Source: RH-AL1 sp964245015
GTDB taxonomy: Bacteria > Pseudomonadota > Alphaproteobacteria > Rhizobiales > Beijerinckiaceae
Assembly (NCBI GenBank): GCA_964245015.1
Contig: CAXTMA010000277.1
Location: 1 to 5,711, forward strand
Length of the DNA stretch: 5,711 nucleotides
Reading direction: 5' to 3'
Positions 5,239 to 5,711 of this stretch are shown piece after piece; positions within the stretch are counted from its first letter, which is position 1; each line of letters begins with the position of its first letter. A program made the translations under genes and the position numbers. The notes under the pieces were generated by a model. That model was given only the letters and a program-made list of their open reading frames with translations, did not search any database and was not told where the DNA came from.

Positions 5239-5711
5239 CACCACGCTCCCCTATCGGCCGTGCGGTACAGCGGCACCGCCGGGTCCGGCGCGCGCCGCCC
5301 GGCGACGGCCCGCGCCACCCTGGCCTCGAACCAGAGACCGAGGGGACCGTCGGGGGTGTCCGCCGGCGCCGGCCCGGACGACGCGGCCTGGCGCGCCTCG
5401 GCGCGAGCTTTCGCGCCATCCAGGACGTCGTCCCATCCGGGGCCCGCACCGTAGGCGCGGATGCGGCAGAGGGTGCGGTCCAGCGCCGTCGGCTGGAGAA
5501 CCACGACGCAGGCCGCGTCCCCCCGGGACAGGACCACGGCGTTGGGAAAGGCAACCGTGACCGTCACGCCGTCGGCGACGGCCGCCGCATGGTCCTCGCC
5601 GGCGGCCAGCGCGGGGGCCGGGGCGGCGAAGGCCGGGGCGACGTGCTTCCAGTTGGCGGACCATTCCACCCAGCGGGTCGAGGCGTCGGGTCGGGCCCTG
5701 CCGGCCGCGCC
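5238..5711 (-). CDS. Rieske-oxygenase-like protein, C-terminal part (5' end outside window)
   Basis: The frame is open from the right edge to a TGA at 5240-5238, giving 157 visible residues. Two landmarks suggest the catalytic (SRPBCC-fold) half of a ring-hydroxylating oxygenase alpha subunit. One is STRWVEWSANWKHVAPAF at 11-28, like the 'v.aNWK...EnF' that follows the Rieske domain. The other is VTVAFPNAVVLSRGDAACVV at 51-70 with VLQPTALDRTLCRIRAYG at 71-88, like 'yvfPN.....d.......P...dRT...c...y'. Between them lie only about 32 residues, where true oxygenases have 100 or more that carry the 2-His-1-Asp iron site. No HxxxxH follows NWK. If the relation is right, this is a truncated, probably non-oxygenase member. 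An internal GTG at 5669 could be a start, but the N-terminal match continues beyond it. The remaining C-terminal part is Ala/Arg/Pro-rich and not recognised. The ORF is better supported than its family call. Confidence 0.55.
   Translation of the reverse strand, partial: GAAGRARPDASTRWVEWSANWKHVAPAFAAPAPALAAGEDHAAAVADGVTVTVAFPNAVVLSRGDAACVVVLQPTALDRTLCRIRAYGAGPGWDDVLDGAKARAEARQAASSGPAPADTPDGPLGLWFEARVARAVAGRRAPDPAVPLYRTADRGAW
5246..5252 (-). promoter_or_regulatory. Ribosome binding site of the Sel1-repeat gene
   Basis: AGGGGAG, read on the minus strand, lies inside the end of the preceding gene, 7 nt before ATG 5238. It decides the start against the in-frame GTG codons at 5244 and 5241. Confidence 0.6.

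Noticed and set aside
4387..5454. A 355-codon plus-strand frame opposite the right-hand genes
   Set aside because: It is antisense to the Sel1-repeat gene, whose four regular 36-residue repeats fix the coding strand. The product has no motif.
3800..5554. A 584-codon open frame on the minus strand
   Set aside because: Its translation is dominated by Arg, Pro, Gly and Ala with no recognisable motif. It lies across ureD, the Sel1 gene and the small gene, which have clear family patterns. Long spurious frames are expected at this GC content.

Overview
The window is very GC-rich (roughly 70-75% by eye), with almost no intergenic DNA and codons ending mostly in G or C. Gene content and protein style suggest a high-GC alphaproteobacterium (Rhizobiales or Rhodospirillales type), but no rRNA or other taxonomic marker is present, so this is an inference.

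Left block, positions 1-4197, + strand: a tightly packed urease operon, cut by the left edge, in the order ureF (C-terminal part only) - ureAB (gamma and beta subunits fused in one chain) - ureC (alpha, catalytic) - ureG (GTPase) - ureD/ureH (scaffold chaperone). Gaps are 11, 10, -4 and 1 nt, so the genes are very probably co-transcribed. UreAB and UreC form the enzyme. UreD, UreF and UreG form the apo-urease activation complex that carbamylates the active-site lysine and inserts two Ni ions. No ureE or nickel transporter gene lies in the window. They may lie upstream, beyond the left edge.

The enzyme is not a textbook urease. UreC keeps every metal ligand, the carbamylated lysine and the mobile-flap acid/base residues. 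However, the stretch just after the HxH motif (residues 142-180) lacks the usual PQQ motif and is three residues shorter where a substrate-contacting loop normally sits. UreD and the UreF tail also differ from consensus. Subunit organisation, gene order and pocket changes together mark a divergent urease lineage whose substrate specificity deserves testing.

Right block, positions 4207-5711, - strand: three genes read toward the urease operon and meet ureD tail to tail with 9 nt between. In order of transcription they are the C-terminal part of a protein resembling the catalytic domain of Rieske ring-hydroxylating oxygenases, but apparently without the iron site; a Sel1-repeat protein overlapping its stop codon (TGATG); and a small conserved-looking protein of unknown function. 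No RNA genes, mobile elements, CRISPR arrays or long repeats were seen, and no gene-free stretch exceeds 20 nt.
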